A stretch of DNA of 64,000 bases from Saprospiraceae bacterium (GTDB taxonomy: Bacteria > Bacteroidota > Bacteroidia > Chitinophagales > Saprospiraceae), in contig JAWKLJ010000001.1 in assembly GCA_041392805.1 (NCBI GenBank), positions 2,976,001-3,040,000 of the forward strand, in the 5' to 3' direction. Shown one piece after another: positions 62,193 to 64,000 of the stretch (positions are counted from its first letter, which is position 1; every line of letters begins with the position of its first letter). The position numbers were made by a program, and so were the translations under genes. A model generated the notes under the pieces. It searched no databases, was not told the origin of the DNA, and saw nothing but the letters and a program-made list of their open reading frames with translations.

Positions 62193-64000
62193 ATGAAACG
62201 GTATTATTTTTTGTTGCTCATCTTTTTGGTATCCTGCGTTAAACAGGAAGTCAACACGGAGGCTGCCCGTTGGGAAAAACAGGCGGCGAATATCACCATC
62301 ATTCGCGACGATTTTGGCGTGCCGCATATTTATGGCAAGACCGATGCTGATGCGGTTTTTGGCTTACTCTATGCCCAATGCGAAGACGACTTCAACCGGG
62401 TAGAGCAAAACTATATCTGGGCTACTGGCCGATTAGCAGAAGTCGAGGGCGAAGAAGCCTTGTATAGCGATCTTCGCGCACAACTTTTCATGACCAAAGA
62501 CGAGGCCATTGCCAACTATGAAAGCAGCCCCGACTGGCTGAAAAAACTGTGCAATGCTTTTGCCGATGGCGCCAATTATTACCTGTACACGCATCCCGAA
62601 GTCAAACCTCGTTTATTGACGCGTTTTGAGCCCTGGATGCCAATGTATTTTAGCGAAGGCTCTATCGGAGGGGATATCGAGCGGGTATCTACCAAGGGCA
62701 TCAAAGCCTTTTATGAAGGAGGCGAGTCATTATCCTTGAATGAATATGGAGATGGCCTGGTACATGATGATCTCTTCGCCGAACCCAAAGGCTCCAATGG
62801 GATCGCCATTTCAGGGGAATTGACAGCATCTGGCGATGCCATGCTGTTAATCAATCCACACACTTCTTTTTTCTTTCGAGGGGAGGTCCATGCCGTGAGT
62901 GAAGAAGGACTCAATGCCTATGGCGCCGTGACTTGGGGACAGTTCTTTATCTATCAGGGTTTTAATGAAAAGACTGGCTGGATGCATACCTCTACTTATA
63001 CAGATGTCATCGATGAATTTATCGAGACAGTAGAGGAGAAGGAGGGTAAGATGATGTACAAATACGGTGAAGAGATGCGGGAAGTAAAAACCCTTGAGGT
63101 CAGTTTGAAATATAAAGATGGTGATACCATGAAGGAAAAAAAATTCCCCATGTACCGCACGCATCATGGCCCCATTACCCATAAAATTGATGGCAAGTGG
63201 GTGGCTACTGCCCTGATGTGGGAACCAGTCAAGGCTTTATCACAATCCTACACCCGAACCAAATTGAATGGCCATGAGGCATTTCGGGAAATGATGAATA
63301 CGCGAACCAATTCGTCCAACAACACCGTTTATGCCGATGCCGAAGGTAATATCGCCTATTACCATGGCAATTTTGTTCCAAAACGAGACGTCCAATTCAA
63401 TTATGCCCAGCCCATTGATGGAAGTAATCCCGCTACCGACTGGCAAGGGTTGCACACCGTTGATGAATCTATTGTCATCCTTAATCCGCCTAATGGCTGG
63501 ATACAAAATTGCAATTCTACGCCTTATACAGCTGCCGCCGAATACAGTCCTAAGAAAGCAGATTACCCTTACTACATGTCCATTGATCGGGAAAATTTCC
63601 GAGGTGTTCATGCCATCCGATTATTGACTGGAAGAAGTGGCTACACCCTTGATAAGCTGATCGAATTGGCATATGATCCCGTCCTTCCAGCTTTTGAAGT
63701 GCTCATCCCAGGCATAGTGGCGGCTTATGACCAATCTTCGCCCAAAGACCCGGACCTGGCTGCCCCCATTGAAGTTTTACGAAAATGGGACTATAAGACT
63801 TCCGCCGGATCTGTGGCCATGTCTTTAGCCCATTTTTATGGCACGCGCTACCTGAAAGATGGCGCAGCACCAGAAGGATTAAATGAAATAGATCTTTTCA
63901 ACTATTATGCTAAAGAAAGCCCCATCGAAGAACGGTTACGCATTTTCAAAGCTACTATAGAGCAGCTAAACGAAGATTTTGGTCAATGGGATACGCCATG
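62193..64000 (+). CDS. Penicillin acylase family lipoprotein (3' end outside window)
   Basis: The frame is open from ATG 62193 to the window edge (602 codons). A lipoprotein leader has lipobox LVSC (Cys15). The family start ITIIRDDFGVPHIYGKTDAD is followed by the alpha part. The Ntn nucleophile is predicted as Ser201 in KGSNGIAIS, where the precursor cleaves itself between Gly200 and Ser201. Downstream NPPNGWIQNCNSTPY supplies the expected active-site Asn region. Members cleave amide bonds of penicillins, acyl-homoserine lactones or other acyl-amines; the GSNG variant of the usual GSNAW gives no clear substrate. It is divergent from the sulfatase. Confidence 0.9.
   Translation, partial: MKRYYFLLLIFLVSCVKQEVNTEAARWEKQAANITIIRDDFGVPHIYGKTDADAVFGLLYAQCEDDFNRVEQNYIWATGRLAEVEGEEALYSDLRAQLFMTKDEAIANYESSPDWLKKLCNAFADGANYYLYTHPEVKPRLLTRFEPWMPMYFSEGSIGGDIERVSTKGIKAFYEGGESLSLNEYGDGLVHDDLFAEPKGSNGIAISGELTASGDAMLLINPHTSFFFRGEVHAVSEEGLNAYGAVTWGQFFIYQGFNEKTGWMHTSTYTDVIDEFIETVEEKEGKMMYKYGEEMREVKTLEVSLKYKDGDTMKEKKFPMYRTHHGPITHKIDGKWVATALMWEPVKALSQSYTRTKLNGHEAFREMMNTRTNSSNNTVYADAEGNIAYYHGNFVPKRDVQFNYAQPIDGSNPATDWQGLHTVDESIVILNPPNGWIQNCNSTPYTAAAEYSPKKADYPYYMSIDRENFRGVHAIRLLTGRSGYTLDKLIELAYDPVLPAFEVLIPGIVAAYDQSSPKDPDLAAPIEVLRKWDYKTSAGSVAMSLAHFYGTRYLKDGAAPEGLNEIDLFNYYAKESPIEERLRIFKATIEQLNEDFGQWDTP

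Overview
The window looks like a chromosomal piece of a free-living Bacteroidota species, most like Saprospiraceae (inference). Signals: a SusC/SusD pair behind an ECF sigma/FecR switch, a C-terminal type IX secretion (T9SS) sorting tail, TAnnTTTG-type promoters, a Bacteroidota-style Tgt, many Tat- or lipobox-led periplasmic enzymes, and planctomycete-type cytochrome/DUF1501 genes. No rRNA, tRNA or CRISPR array was seen.

Bases 1-9170 are accessory DNA in which every gene reads on the minus strand. They are a truncated B-lectin/patatin phospholipase, an ABC-three-component (ABC-3C) conflict operon (nuclease-like effector, middle component, SMC-like ATPase) and a seven-blade propeller lipoprotein. 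The ABC-3C operon is bracketed by two 882-bp repeats that are 99% identical. Each repeat holds a 763-nt, internally deleted group II intron plus the same 117-bp 3' flank. The borders resemble integron attC sites: GTTRRRY and RYYYAAC boxes sit exactly where the homology stops. The region therefore reads as an integrase-less cassette array with introns inside its recombination sites.

Bases 9466-33186 are mainly metabolic. They hold a molybdenum hydroxylase pair, HemW, a PSCyt/DUF1501 pair, a sulfatase divergent from a formylglycine-generating enzyme, and an operon for a GMC oxidoreductase, its small Tat subunit and a TIM-barrel isomerase. Tgt, an LptF/G permease, an esterase and a PrpE-like acyl-CoA synthetase follow. 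A G-rich minisatellite lies behind the FGE gene, and a 56-bp inverted repeat lies between tgt and the permease gene.

Bases 33205-42514 hold two proteins with effector-associated-domain-like N-termini, two esterases, a cupin, a GNAT enzyme, an unusual secreted PEP-utiliser/ATP-binding phosphotransferase-like protein and conserved hypotheticals. Bases 42730-51312 are a nutrient-uptake locus: sigma factor, FecR, SusC with an STN domain, SusD and an enolase-superfamily enzyme.

Bases 51539-64000 hold a HEAT-repeat/SPL-type DNA repair pair, TfoX, two AraC regulators, a decaying stretch (VOC and YeeE/YedE pseudogenes with a dispersed repeat) and a rhodanese. They end with a second GMC/small-subunit pair, a second sulfatase and a penicillin-acylase-type lipoprotein cut by the window edge. 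The two GMC loci and two sulfatases suggest oxidation and desulfation of complex glycans in the periplasm (inference).
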